This document shows positions 32,107 through 43,029 of a DNA stretch of 64,000 bases, piece after piece. The position numbers and the translations under genes were made by a program. Origin of the DNA: Haemaphysalis longicornis (taxonomy: Eukaryota; Arthropoda; Arachnida; Ixodida; Ixodidae). The notes under the pieces were generated by a model. That model searched no databases. It worked only from the letters and a program-made list of their open reading frames with translations, and was not told the origin of the DNA. Numbering within the stretch: the stretch's first letter is position 1; every line of letters starts with the position of its first letter. The DNA lies in assembly GCA_013339765.2 (NCBI GenBank), contig CM023454.1, forward strand, positions 139,789,942-139,853,941, in the 5' to 3' direction.

Positions 32107-33023
32107 CACTCAAAGCAAATGCTACGCATTACGCAGTGACAACGCTTCGACGAGTAGCAGTCCCACTCCAGCCTAAAGTCGAACAAGAACTACAGAGAAT
32201 GCAGCATATTGGAGTGATCCGGCAGGTTTACCACGCGACACCATGGGGTGCGCCTATGGTCATTGTGTTGAAACAGAATGGAGAGAGCAGGATCTGCATT
32301 GACTACACCGAGTTGAACCAGCAACTGATCCGGGACAGGGTCATCATGCCTACAGTTGAAGAAAACCTGGCAAAGCTGGCAAATGCTAAAGTTTTCAGCA
32401 AGCTTGATGCGAATTCTGGATACTGGCAGACACCCCTCGCACCAGAGTCCCAGGACTTGACCACATTCATCACACCGTTTGGCAGATTCCAATTCCTGCG
32501 TCTTCCCTTTGGCATTGCAACAGCCCCAGAGTTCTTTCAGAGAGAGATGCTGCGCACCCTTGAGGAACTCCGCGGAATAGCGTGCCACCAGGACGACGTC
32601 GTAGTTTTCGGGAGAGGCCAAGCTGAGCACGACACAAACCTCACAGCAGCGCTTCGGCGGTTTAAGGATGCAGGAATGACTCTCAATCCACAAAAGTGTG
32701 AATTCAGCAAATGAAGAGTCAAGTTCCTCGGGCACATCCTTGAAGAAAACGGCATCGCTGTTGAAACTGAAGCCATTAGAAAGATGCCACCGCCAGAGAA
32801 CACAACTGAACTCAGGTCGTTCCTGGGCATGGTAAACCAGCTGGCAAAATTTCTCCCGGGACTTACTGACAAGACGAGGCCACTCCGAGAGCTGTTGCTC
32901 AATGAAGCTGCTTGGTGTTGGCACCAGCCTCAACAGGAAGCCTTCGACCAGATCAAGGAGGATCTGACTACGACACCAGTGTTGTGCTACTATGATCCAC
33001 AAAGACCTCTGACTATATCAGCA
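32058..33023 (+). pseudogene. gypsy-C reverse transcriptase
   Basis: The frame opens upstream of the frameshift, and homology begins near VTLKANATHYAV (32104). RT motifs: RRVAVPLQPKVEQEL, GAPMVIVLKQNGESRICID, KVFSKLDANSGYWQ, ITPFGRFQFLRLPFGI, and a motif C reading CHQDDVVVFG near 32585, where both aspartates remain and the preceding residue is Q. A TGA at 32712 interrupts NPQKCEFSK-RVKFLGHIL. The thumb continues (RSFLGMVNQLAKFLPGL) to 33023, where the LINE fragment is inserted. RT copies the element RNA into DNA. Confidence 0.85.
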
Positions 33024-33778
33024 TACCATATCGCTATTTACTGAACTACGCGTCTCACCATTTGATCTACTTCGCGAGAAAAAAACTGCTGAATGCATCC
33101 ACAATATAATAAGAAACAACCTTCCGTTTGACGTGTCTACACTTAATACTCCTACACGCGCAACACGGGGCCATACCTTTGGAAACTTTAACTTAGCCAT
33201 AAAAATAAATGTGTACGGTGCACGTATGCTGCAATTTACGGGTGTAAAGGTCTGGAACAGCCTGCCGCATGACGTAAAATTTGCTAACTATTTTTCTGTT
33301 GCAATAAAAACGCACTACCTTAAAATGAATGACGCACTTTGAGTTCATGCTTGCAGCTATTATTTGTACGTTCTCTCACACTTATACCCCATTATCGAAT
33401 GACGTGATTATTCTTATACAATGTGATGACATCCTGCATTTTAAGTGATTCTGGTGCTTTATTATGATGTATTCATTGTAACCTGCGTGACAAATGCAGT
33501 TGCCGTTGTTTTTGCTGGTAAAAATTTAACGTGCCCTTGCTTATTTCACTGGTTTTTAGAATTGTATTCATTCAAGAAATATCTGCTTTAACGAGTGTTT
33601 AGGGTGTCTTTACCGTTTTTTTTTAATTTACTATTGACGATGTGTACTCACATGCGTGTCTGCAATTGGTGCATTTTTTTATTCGACCCCCAACAAGCCG
33701 CTGGCTATGGGTCCAAACAGTTTTTGGGTATGTTTTTAAGCGCCACATAGAACAATAAAAATCGAATTGAATTGACTT
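33024..33778 (+). mobile_element. 5'-truncated CR1/L2-like LINE inserted in gypsy-C pol
   Basis: The RNase H frame of gypsy-C is broken between TISA (33023) and SSYGLGAVLF (33784). The insert encodes the ORF2 C-terminus of a LINE (33133-33342: RATRGHTFGNFNLA, GVKVWNSLPHDVKF). About 430 bases of 3' untranslated sequence follow, then acaataaaaatcgaattgaa at the tail. It has the gypsy's orientation. Target-site duplication unclear, at most a shared ga. Confidence 0.75.
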
Positions 33779-34190
33779 GACACCTCCTCGTATGGCTTAG
33801 GGGCAGTTCTTTTCCAAACAAATGACGAGGGCAAGCGACAGCCAGTGGCATACGCTTCCAGGGCAATGACGCCGACTGAGCAAAAGTACGCCCAGGCGGA
33901 AAAGGAAGCACTTGCCACAACATGGGCGTGTGAGCGCTTTAGGATGTACGTGCTCGGTCTGCAGTTCAGCATAGAGACTGATCACAAGCCCTTGGTGCCT
34001 TTGTTTTCAACAAAACGCATTGACGAGATGACACCACGTCTGCAGCGCCTCCGCATGCGTGTGCTGGAGTACGACTTAACAATTTCACACATACCAGGAA
34101 AAGACATGCACACAGCTGATGTGTTGTCGGGCAACCCACTACGGTGCTCCGGCAAACACCTCGCATCGGTCATAGAAGACTAGGAACTTC
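33779..34190 (+). pseudogene. gypsy-C RNase H
   Basis: LGAVLFQTNDEGKRQPVAYA, then EKEALATTWACERFRMYVLG, IETDHKPLVPLF, RLRMRVLEYDLTISHIPGKD and ADVLSGNPL. These are the usual gypsy RNase H blocks. The first catalytic aspartate is lost to the LINE junction. E and D of the later motifs are present. Confidence 0.85.
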
Positions 34191-35088
34191 TCACAGTTGA
34201 GCAGCTACCAGCATCGACTGAGATGTTGTACAGGACAAGACCCGAACTGCAAAAAGATGCAACAACGTCACTCGTCATGCACTACTGTACCACCAAGTGG
34301 CCCAAAACAGAAACGCTGTCTCCTGAGGTGCGCAGGTATGCTAATGTCGCCGATGAACTGTCAGTCGTACAGGGACTTCTGTTTCGGGGCACAAGGATAG
34401 TCTTCCCCCCTCTTTGTGCACAGAAGTTCTGCAGCGACTTCACACGGGACACTAAGGCGTTGTGAGATGCCGAGCAAGGGCACGAGAGTCTTCGTGGTGG
34501 CCAGCAATCAGCCAGGACGTTGAAACGTACGTGGGCAGATGCCCAACCTGCACGGCCCACCGTCCAGTGGCACCAGAACATTTGCTTCAACTAAATAGTG
34601 GCTGTCGACTACTACTCAACGTTTTTCGAACTGGAAGAGCTTAGTGGAACAGAAACCAAACATGTCGTCCACTTCTTTGGTGATCTGTTTGCTCGTTATG
34701 GCATTCCGGACATCTTGAGTTCTGACAATGGTCCACAGTTCAGGTCACTTTAGTTTCTGCAATTCACAAGCAGGTGGGGATTAAAACACGTGACCTCCAG
34801 CCCGCATTACGCACAAAGCAATGGCGAAGCTGAGAGAGCTGTCCAGACTGCCAAGAACATCCTCCGAAAATCTACGGACGTAGCGAAAGGCCTTCTTGCT
34901 CACAGAGCCACACCAGGTCCAGAGGGTTACTCGCCAGCCGAGCTTCTGATGGGCCGCAAGCTCAAAACGAATGTCCCCACTCTTACTGGATCCCTTCAGC
35001 CGAACTGGGAATATCAGCATCAGTACCGGCAAAACAACGAAGTCATTCGTGAGCGCGAAGCCAGATACTACAACAAGCGGGAAGAGTG
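34190..35088 (+). pseudogene. gypsy-C integrase, broken
   Basis: The zinc-binding part ends RCPTCTAHRP (34530). The core shows FFGDLFARYGIPDILSSDNG near 34675-34735 with the second catalytic aspartate. A stop follows at 34751, then SPHYAQSNGEAERAVQT (34800-34850) with the glutamate, then LAHRATPGPEGYSPAELLMG. Frames change at about 34464, 34640 and 34755. It closes at a stop at 35087. Confidence 0.8.
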
Positions 35089-35377
35089 AAAGACAGGCCA
35101 CCGCTCAAGCCAGGTACAGTTGTCCAGATTAGACAAGGGAGCTAACAACACGGAACCTTTGTTGAAGCCTCCAATGCACCGACATCTTACATCGTGCAGA
35201 CGGCCAAAGGAAGTGTCCGTCACACAAAAGCACATCTGCAAGCGATACCAGAACTTCCACCTCCGTTCCAAGCGCAGAATGGCTACACAGAAGCAGCCAA
35301 CCACACCACCCGCAGTGGTCGAGCCATTAGACCACCGCCACGCCTGAACCTGTGACCAAGTCGTTGACTTGTCTTTC

Positions 35378-35389
35378 AAAAGGGGAAGG
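35378..35389 (+). other. Polypurine tract of gypsy-C
   Basis: aaaaggggaagg lies directly before the 3' LTR, as required for plus-strand priming. Confidence 0.75.
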
Positions 35390-35571
35390 TGTCGTGTCGA
35401 GACAACTATCATGGCACACTCTCTCGAGAGGGCGCCACGTACCAGAGCGGGGAATGCTGGGACGGGGAACGGCCGAGCAGGCAGTGTGGAAAACATGGCT
35501 ACCGTGAATAAACGCGTGTGTTAACAGTTCTCTCTCTAGGTGTCTTCGGTAAAACGCCCGACAACACTACA
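35390..35571 (+). repeat. 3' LTR of gypsy-C
   Basis: Starts TGTCGTGTCGAGAC and ends ACACTACA. Same length as the 5' LTR, with about ten differences including a shifted CTCTCTCGAGAG run. Confidence 0.9.
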
Positions 35572-35576
35572 GTTAA

Positions 35577-38500
35577 AAAAGGACGTGTAACAGATGAATT
35601 TTCATTTAGTATAAAGCGCGTTTATTAAAAATCACACGGTCCTCACCAAGGAAGTGGGACGAGTTTGGAGTGCTAGAAACGAATTGCGGCGTTGAGAGAG
35701 CCACACCTGTCGCTTGTCAGTGCACGAGGACTTCAAACATTTGTTTTAGGGAATGCATGGGGTATTGCATAAAATATTTTTCCTATGCTCTCTTTCTGCT
35801 CACCTCCAGCAATTTCCTTCGTCTTCACAGTGCGTTTTCTTTTTTTGTTTTGTTTTTATGACGCTGCGTGGCGCCCCTCCCCCCGTTCACAAGTACGACA
35901 CGTGGTTATCCTAACAAAACTGTCCAAAAAATAACAGGTGAGGTATTGAAAATACCCGCCTTTGTTCTGCCATGATGTCGCAATTCCAAGTTTTGTAAAT
36001 AGGCGAGCGCCACACGTATGCTTGTGTAATATATTCGCTCGGTTTCCCCACAACTGTTGTACGGCTCCTTTGTACGAAAACTCGCTCCGAGACTTTGAAA
36101 ATATCGCATGTTTGACAGCCGCCCCCAAGCCTCCACCCTTCCAGGACCCTTCAAACGCGGCCTTTTCTAGTACGAGTTAGCGCGCCACAAGGAAACTTTG
36201 CATTGAGCTCGTAATTCTTTTGGACCTTATAGTATGAAAAAAAATTTAATTGATAGGATTCTCCAATTCGCCGTCACTTTACTAATTCTGGAAGTCATGC
36301 CCAAGAACAATGTTGTATAGAATTTACTAAGCTGCGTTGTATGGACAACGAAATAAGCGTGGTTTACTCTATAAAGAGATTGTGTGACTATATACACTAA
36401 CAACAACGCGGCCGGACCGTTGCCCTAGTCTTTGGCTTCCACCCAGCAGTTTATTGGTAATACGTGTAGGTGTAGGTATACCTCCGGTTCAACGAATTAA
36501 AGGATTTTGTGCGCCAGATCTTGGGGGTTTTTACAATACAAATGTTGCAGAGTACGGCCCTGATGCACGCCGATGGTTCAAACTTTTTGAAGTGTTATGA
36601 CACAATTCGTAGCACAGCTCTATTACCGTACTATTAAAGCATAATGAACCACAAGCCTGCCAAATATTGTACCACCTTCCCCTTCAGCAGTGTTCGGGCA
36701 GCGTCCGCGGCTCTTCCACCAGCCATTCTTAGTAGAATTTTCCACGCTGAAGAGATCTTGCACAGCCCTGCTTTTCCGGCGTTGGCTCGAACCGGCTGGA
36801 AGACAGAAACGGTTGCTTTATCAAAATCTATTTCTTCAGGGAACCCTGCATTCCACAGCAGAAAGGAGAACAGCGATAATAACAAAAGTGTAATAAAGTT
36901 TATTCCTAAACTGTGTCATTACTGACAAACCCAATACCAATACGACTTATAAATCATGTTTCCAGGTTATCTTGAACGTAAGTTTTTGCTCACATTAGAG
37001 TTTCTGTTTTTCGAACCAAACACCCCTCTTGTAATTAAACATTGCCACTAGATAGCAGGGTGAAGTTGACAGAAAGTAGAATATTCAAGGAAATTATATC
37101 GCATTTACGTGCAGATCAAAGCATAGGGGGTGCTTGGAAGGGAATATACATATTTTTGTGTAATTTTAGTTGGCTGGCTTCATGCTGACGTAGAATTGCC
37201 ATGTGTCATTGGTATTTATCAAAACCACAGAGGACATGCAGAGACAGCAAGAAGGCTCACTTATGTCGATATCGAACAATTTACAAGGTAATGTTTCAAT
37301 CCCACTTGTTTTACTGTAAAACATTGGATACGGTGATCTTTAAATCGGAGGGGCACGCTTGGGCCAATATGGTGCTACGGTGCCAATATTTAACGAAACA
37401 CATTGTTGATGAAGTAGAAAACGCTTGGAATAGCTGAGGTATGTCGTTAGCTTGCTGGTGAGAATTTGGTAGCTGAGAATGGTGTGTAGCATGATAACAT
37501 TCGCTGAATACAAGGCACGAGGGGAGAATACAGGAGATAAACAAACGGCAGCGCCCTGGCTTTGTTTCGTGGAGCCGTGAAGCTTCCTCTGGGAAGTACG
37601 TGGGAGGAAAAACAAGAAAACAGAAATACAGCTCTTCATTATGAAGACGACACTCTTTCGAAGCGCACATTTTCGCTTTTGAAGAACGTGTGGGAGTAGC
37701 AATATAAAGTGTACACTTTCTGTAACAGGTTCGGAGAGGCCAAGTTGAAAATAGTGAACGTTTCATGGTAAAATAAGTGAAATAATGTAAAAATAATTAA
37801 GCAAAAATATCGGCGTAGTTGGAGGGAAGGGAGGCTTTGATATTAGGAAAATTTTAGGGTAGTTTATAACGGCAGAATGGTTCTCCATGAAGTGACGTCA
37901 AATGGCCGGTTTTGCGTATTCTTTTTTTGCATAAAAAAACACTGTCGCCGTGTGGTCGCAAGGAATACACGTGCAATGCATAATCCTGCTGTGAGTGGCG
38001 TTCCTCCTTCAGATTCTCGGAGCTGCGACGTATCGGACGTTAACCACAAGGGAGTCAAACACGCCGATGAGAGATATCTGAATCAGTGCAATAAGCAGAG
38101 ATAGAAGTTACACCGTTACCTTGAACGTGAGTTAGGCAGAGTAAGTGGGCCACAGCTCAAGATGTTCGGCCAGAGTTGGGATTCTGGAGTCTCCAGCCAT
38201 CAATTTTCCGTTGAGGAGGGCCCACGGGCAGTCGACAATCACTGGCGTAGGCACTGTGGAGAACGTCCGTGATTCTGCGAGAGTGAAGGTGCGCCACCAA
38301 ATCAAGAAAGAGGTAGCCGGGCGTTTTCTAAGCAATTGGTTTTGTATTGGTTTTGCACACAGCTTTTCTGTTAGGCCAACAAAAGCAAATAGTTGCTCCG
38401 TTCACTGAGGACACTTTGTGGCCCTTACAACTCAACAGGGCTCACAAATGCGTCGTGCATGACACTGATACAATTATGGTGGTGTAGAATAAACGTCCGT

Positions 38501-40211
38501 CGTTCATTACCTTAAAACAGTAATAGACACTCACTATCACATTAAACAGAACGAAATATAGTCTTTACAAATTGTGGTATATGTGTCAAAAACAATTATT
38601 TCCAAACTGAAAACACGTCGTCCCAACGCTGTGTTTTCTCGGCTGAAGCTGCGCGTTTGTTATGGCTTTGAACATACGAATCTTCCTTCACTACGGAGGT
38701 GGCAAATAACTAGGCAACGATGCAACGGCTGCTTGGTGTTTGCCTTATCAGCCCCTGGTGACTGCGCCGCCTGTGCGGGCGGGTAACAAGACGTAAAGGA
38801 CGTTCTAGCAAGAGTGTTATTACTAATTTAAAAATAGGCGACCGGTCTGAGTTTAAAAATAGCACCAAGACTAAGAAACACGCTATTGTCTTACACAAAC
38901 TCCCTCTCAAAACGCTGTATTTGGGAAGATACAGTGAACTCCCTTTAGGACGAAACGTATTCTCCCTTAGGCCGAACATTGTGGGAACGTTTCGTTGGTT
39001 TTCCGCGCACCCAAGGCGACAACAATCAGCTCATTACTAACAACCTTGAACGTACTCTTCTGTTAAGACGAACAACCTTCGTCGTGACCACCACTGCTGG
39101 TGATTTCGGGTAGCGAACATGCTAATCTTGGAGATGTGCAACGCGGCATTCACGCGACCAGAGAAAACGAAAAGCAAAAGAAAACCATAGCAAACTCGGC
39201 CAACGCAGAAAGGGATGGTCTGAGCAAAAAACACCCCTGGATAAAGCTTCCACTTCTACGACACTTCACGCTGTGAAGCCAGCGGCTAAACACAGAACAA
39301 AAAGAGCCATAACGAGTTTTGTGGCCGCACTGCTTTAACGGAGAGACGCGTGAAATAAGGAGGATAAAGTTTTGAAAAAAACCAACGACGTAGACTTCGT
39401 GTTCGCGAGCAAGCAGCTCTACTGACCAAAGCTGTTTCTCAGCAAGCATTTTTCTTCCCCCGTCGGCTCAAATCACCAGTGCCACGCGTCACCGCCGAGG
39501 AAAGGGACGAGGTCCCTCTTTATCTCTGATGCGTTGTCGCTTGAGTCGGCGGGTGTACGCTCAACGTCACTGCTTGGACAGGATGCAGCCAGGCAAGAGC
39601 ATTTCAATCCTGTCTTATAATCATTCGGACGCTAAAAATACTTTATTTTCTTTCTGCTCCATTGTAAGTCTACATCATTCACAGTCTTGAATAAAGATAT
39701 TTGCATGCACCTGGGCGTGTTGCCGATTATTCTTTGGGAAGGGAATCTAATAAGGCAAACTTCTGACAAGACGTACAAATAATTATGTTCCCTTCGAGTT
39801 CGAGTTAACGAGAGTTCACTCTATTTCATCGCAAAGCAGCATCAAATGCAATAGCGACCAAAACATAACTTCATCTCCCGACATTAGCATCATAAAAGTG
39901 TCGAAACACGTAGAAATAGACCTAGAATTGTGTAACTATCATTAAAAATTCATAGGTACAGCAGCGTTTAGGCATTCCGATTGTCGGCACAACAATACAA
40001 AAATAGGGAAGGCACCCCCGCGTTAATCAGCGAAGATCAATGTTGCAACTTTGTACTGTTCATAGCAATGTACAGAGTTTATTTGCCACTAAGCCCCTAA
40101 ATGCCAGCATGGCGGGGCGCAGTACTGGTGAATACAACCAATAATATTTCTACTGTGCGGAGGAAATAAAAGTAAAGATTTGGTAGCGGATCTTCTGTGG
40201 GCGGCTTGTTG
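35577..40211. other. 4.6 kb without recognisable gene
   Basis: Only short frames with no motif I recognise. The most protein-like is minus strand 36634-36885 (FPEEIDFDKATVSVFQPVRA, then KISSAWKILLRMAGG), which has no assigned family. AT content is higher than in the elements on either side. No long terminal repeats, arrays or RNA genes were seen. Confidence 0.5.
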
Positions 40212-40980
40212 ATTGGAAAATGCTTATTCAGAAAAGCGGAGAAGGAGGAAAGAGGGAGAGTCGGAGTGGTAGGTGGCCATCCTATTACGGTTCAGCCGCG
40301 CGCTGTCGCCGCCACCTTCGCCCCATGCAACAGGGCTCCCTGGTCCTCGAGCTGTGAACTGCGCAGCGGATACTCCCATAGCTCTATAGTAGGGGAGCGG
40401 CTGGTAAGGGGTTCATTGGGCACATCAAGACAAGGTGCTATTCGGAGTGTCGCAGCGGCAGCAGATGGGTGCATAGGAGATGGGAAGAGGTGCGGTGGAT
40501 GGGAAGAGGTGCGGTGGACGAACTGGTGGTTGGACGTCAGAGTTTGGATCCTTTCTCTGATGCGGGTGTCGGAAACGGAGAGCGAAGAATGAGGGGGATG
40601 GTGCGTCGGCAGGCCTTGTAGAGGTACAAACTGCCGGGGCATGCATGGGATTAGTCGGTTGCAGCCGGTGGAGGGTGGTCGAGATTTATGCGGCTGGCAT
40701 CGTCTGGGAGGGACCGGGTAAGAAGAGGGCGGGCCGTTGCGTGAGCCACTTCGTTCCCATGGAGGGAGGTGCTGCTGTAAGCCCACACGATGCGAGTAAA
40801 AGGTACAGTGCAGCGTTTGGCTAGGATGTGAAGTGCCACGGTGGAAACTTTGCCGTAAGTGTACCGGCGCCTGCGACTTCAGAGTCCGTGCAGCAGCGTG
40901 ATTGTTGGAGTCATAGCGTGGGCGATGGCGAGGGCTATAGCTGCTTCCTCTGCCGCGTGTGTTGAAGCTGTGTACTGGCA
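40212..40980 (-). pseudogene. LINE-E copy 2, 3' segment: RNase H second half
   Basis: The minus strand encodes AEEAAIALAIAHAM near 40950, a decayed region, VWAYSSTSLHGNEVAHATAR near 40740-40800, and an ORF2 C-terminus ending WEYPLRSSQLEDQGALLHG with AKVAATARG near 40290. Its 3' end is about 40212 (ctgaataagcattttcc). Joined over the I-A insertion (40994-56613) it continues the RNase H started at 56627-56972, with the frame running through the duplicated 13-mer (VTS followed by CQYTAS). Confidence 0.7.
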
Positions 40981-40993
40981 GGAAGCAACAAGA
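40981..40993. repeat. Target-site duplication of I-A copy 3 (left)
   Basis: ggaagcaacaaga here against ggaagtaacaaga at 56614-56626, one mismatch in 13. These two short direct repeats bound 15.6 kb. Confidence 0.85.
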
Positions 40994-41560
40994 CCCCGCA
41001 GGGGTGACCTTGAGCAATCTTGGTGACGGTATTGGTGATACCGCGGACCCCGAGCCAACATACTCACGCTGTAACCGACCGTGGTAATGAGTTGTAAGGT
41101 GGAAGGATAGACACATCAAACATTTGCCGTCGGAGCCCAGGTCCAGCTCCGGCGGAGGGGTCTCTGTCGGTTTACTCGGCAGGGAACTACCGAACCTCTC
41201 TGGGTATCAGGGTAATCCCCCGAGCGAAGACGTACCCCCGTCCCCTGCTCCTATGCTATCTTATATGGTCTTTTCTAAACCCCCCGCCCCCAAACGTGAT
41301 CGGTGCATGGAGGGGGGCCGCACCGAAGATTCTTTTCCTTCTTTGCTAACGATCTCGCTCCCAAAGCCAAATAACTACCCTCGTTTTTTATCCTTGCATC
41401 TGTGGAGAAATCGAAGCCGGTTACCTCTGAATACGTATTTCTTGTTTTGAAATTCCTTGAAGGTATCATCTGGAAAACATACGACGATAAAATGCGCAGA
41501 ACTGGTGAAGTGCTAGCTGAGATAAAAACTTAGCAGCAATCCACAATCCTCCAGAAAAAA
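40994..41560 (+). promoter_or_regulatory. I-A copy 3 5' leader
   Basis: Begins ccccgcaggggtgacc and includes ttggtgacggtattggtgat, cgcggaccccgagcc and gccgcaccgaagattc, all shared with the other two copies. Presumed promoter-containing, with no motif identified. Confidence 0.6.
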
Positions 41561-42885
41561 AAACCCGTGGCAGATCTACAGATCACGGTCACACCCCGCC
41601 GGAGCCTAAACAGCTCTCAGGGTGTTATCTCTGAGGAAGATCTGATTTCCGAAACCAATGCCGACCTTTTGGAATGCTTCGGGGTTCAGGGCGTCACTGC
41701 TGTAAAGGGCATATCCATACGGCGCTATGACAAACAGATAGCAACTAAACACATTATCCTGACCTTCCTTCGATACACTCTTCCAGAATCCATAAATGCT
41801 GGTTATATAGATTGTTCTGTCCGCCAGTACAGCCGGTAAAAGGCTTGTCTATAACACAGCGTTCGTACTCTCAGCCCTATCCTGCCCCGCCGGAGCGGGA
41901 TTTGAATAAAACTACTGCGGAATTCTGAAGTCTTAGCCCTTCGCTTTTGCCTCCGACATGTTTGGAACGAGTATTTTAAGGCAGTTTTCGGATGTAGCTG
42001 GTTGAAGGTGAAATCGCAGTTATAGACAAGCGTTTTACCGGCTGTACATCCAGAACCCACGGTGCTGCTTCAAGTGCCAATAATTCGGGCATGGCACAAC
42101 CTCTTGCCGTGGCCGACGTACCTGCAACAAGTGCAGCCAGCATGTCCATCCTTCAGAAAACTGTGAATCGGAAACCTTCACCTGTGCCAATTGCCAGGGA
42201 CCTCATGCACTATACTCGCGATAATGTGGAACGTTAAGCAGGAGAAGCAGATAATAATGGCTCAGATCACCGCAAACAGCACCTACCCGCAGTCGCGGAA
42301 GAGGTTCGCTGCTTTTCCACAGGGGAGATACGCCAACGCACCTCGCCGGGGCGGAGCGGCGTCTGGTTTCGGCGGGGACCCAGTACCGATATGCGGACTT
42401 GGTCCCGCCGCCACCGCCCCTGGTTTGGCTCGGCAGCTCAACCTGCTACCGCACCACTCGCTGAGCCAGCAGCAGCTGTGGTGGCAACAGCCACCATCGG
42501 GACCAATGCCCCTCAGGTCCATGCTTTCGCACCCTCGCTGCTTCCACTGGAGCAAACGGAGAAGGACACCGGGGATCACGCATCAGCTCGCACCTTTGCC
42601 ACATTGCGCGTGCCACCTGAGGTGCCACCGACACCTTCAGCCGTAGCGGCTCAGAAAAGAAAAGGCACCCGAATGGGTGACAAGTCCAAATGGTATGGTC
42701 CATCAGGAACCCATAGGACATCCCAGCATAATGTGGACGTGGGGCCTTTCCTGTCTGCGTCGCAGCGGAAGGAACAGGTCCCTTCTTCCAAACCTGTACA
42801 CAGGCTAAAAAGCCCCCTCCGAAAGTCCAAGCCCCGAAAGACGATACATGAACAAAACACTCCAATACCACCGAACACTTCATAG
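41561..42885 (+). pseudogene. I-A copy 3 ORF1, interrupted by a MITE
   Basis: LQITVTPRRSLNSSQGVIS, then ADLLECFGVQGVTAVKGISI, IDCSVRQY, the MITE (41831-42043), then YIQNPRCCFKC. The zinc knuckles are CFKCxxFGHGTTSC, CNKCSQHVHPSENC and CANCQGPHA. After frame changes the proline-rich C-terminus runs to VGPFLSASQRKEQVP near 42780 and stops at 42885. Removing the MITE and one copy of its target site restores the reading frame exactly (SVRQY then IQNP). ORF1 binds element RNA and precedes ORF2. Confidence 0.8.
41831..42043. mobile_element. 213-bp MITE inside I-A ORF1
   Basis: The terminal inverted repeats match at 24 of 25 positions (41831-41855 begins agccggtaaaaggcttgtct; 42019-42043 is the inverted copy with one change). 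The flanks are gtac on both sides (41827-41830 and 42044-42047). This can be read as a 4-bp gtac duplication, or as a TA duplication with repeats starting CAGCCGG as in Tc1/mariner-type elements. The interior has no coding frame. Its removal restores the ORF1 frame. Confidence 0.85.
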
Positions 42886-43029
42886 TGGGAAGAGAAAACA
42901 TATACCAATGAAACTGCAGAAGGATTCTTAAAAATTTTGACGGTGTATACGAAATACTTTATACTAATCACCCAAATGTAATTTTTGTTCCGTAAACACA
43001 TTTGAATTCGAAGCACACAAATTTTTAGA

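Larger units (their letters stand above)
30497..35571 (+). mobile_element. Ty3/gypsy retrotransposon gypsy-C with both LTRs, inactive
   Basis: A 5.07 kb element on the plus strand: 182-bp LTR, primer-binding site, gag-protease-RT-RNase H-integrase, polypurine tract, 182-bp LTR. The domain order places it in Ty3/gypsy. A 755-bp LINE fragment sits between RT and RNase H. Lesions include a frameshift at about 32100, a stop at 32712, several breaks in integrase and a stop at 34751. The LTRs differ at about ten positions, which implies a moderately old insertion. Confidence 0.9.

Noticed and set aside
32190..33002. Minus-strand frame of 270 residues
   Set aside because: Exact antisense of the gypsy-C reverse transcriptase.
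36634..36885. 83-residue minus-strand frame as a possible host exon
   Set aside because: Protein-like composition but no recognised family, and I could not identify splice sites or linked exons.
40292..41119. Minus-strand frame of 275 residues, one of the longest in the window
   Set aside because: It is rich in P, H, R and S and runs out of phase with the LINE-E RNase H on the same strand. It also crosses the I-A/LINE-E border. The real coding signal is in another frame.
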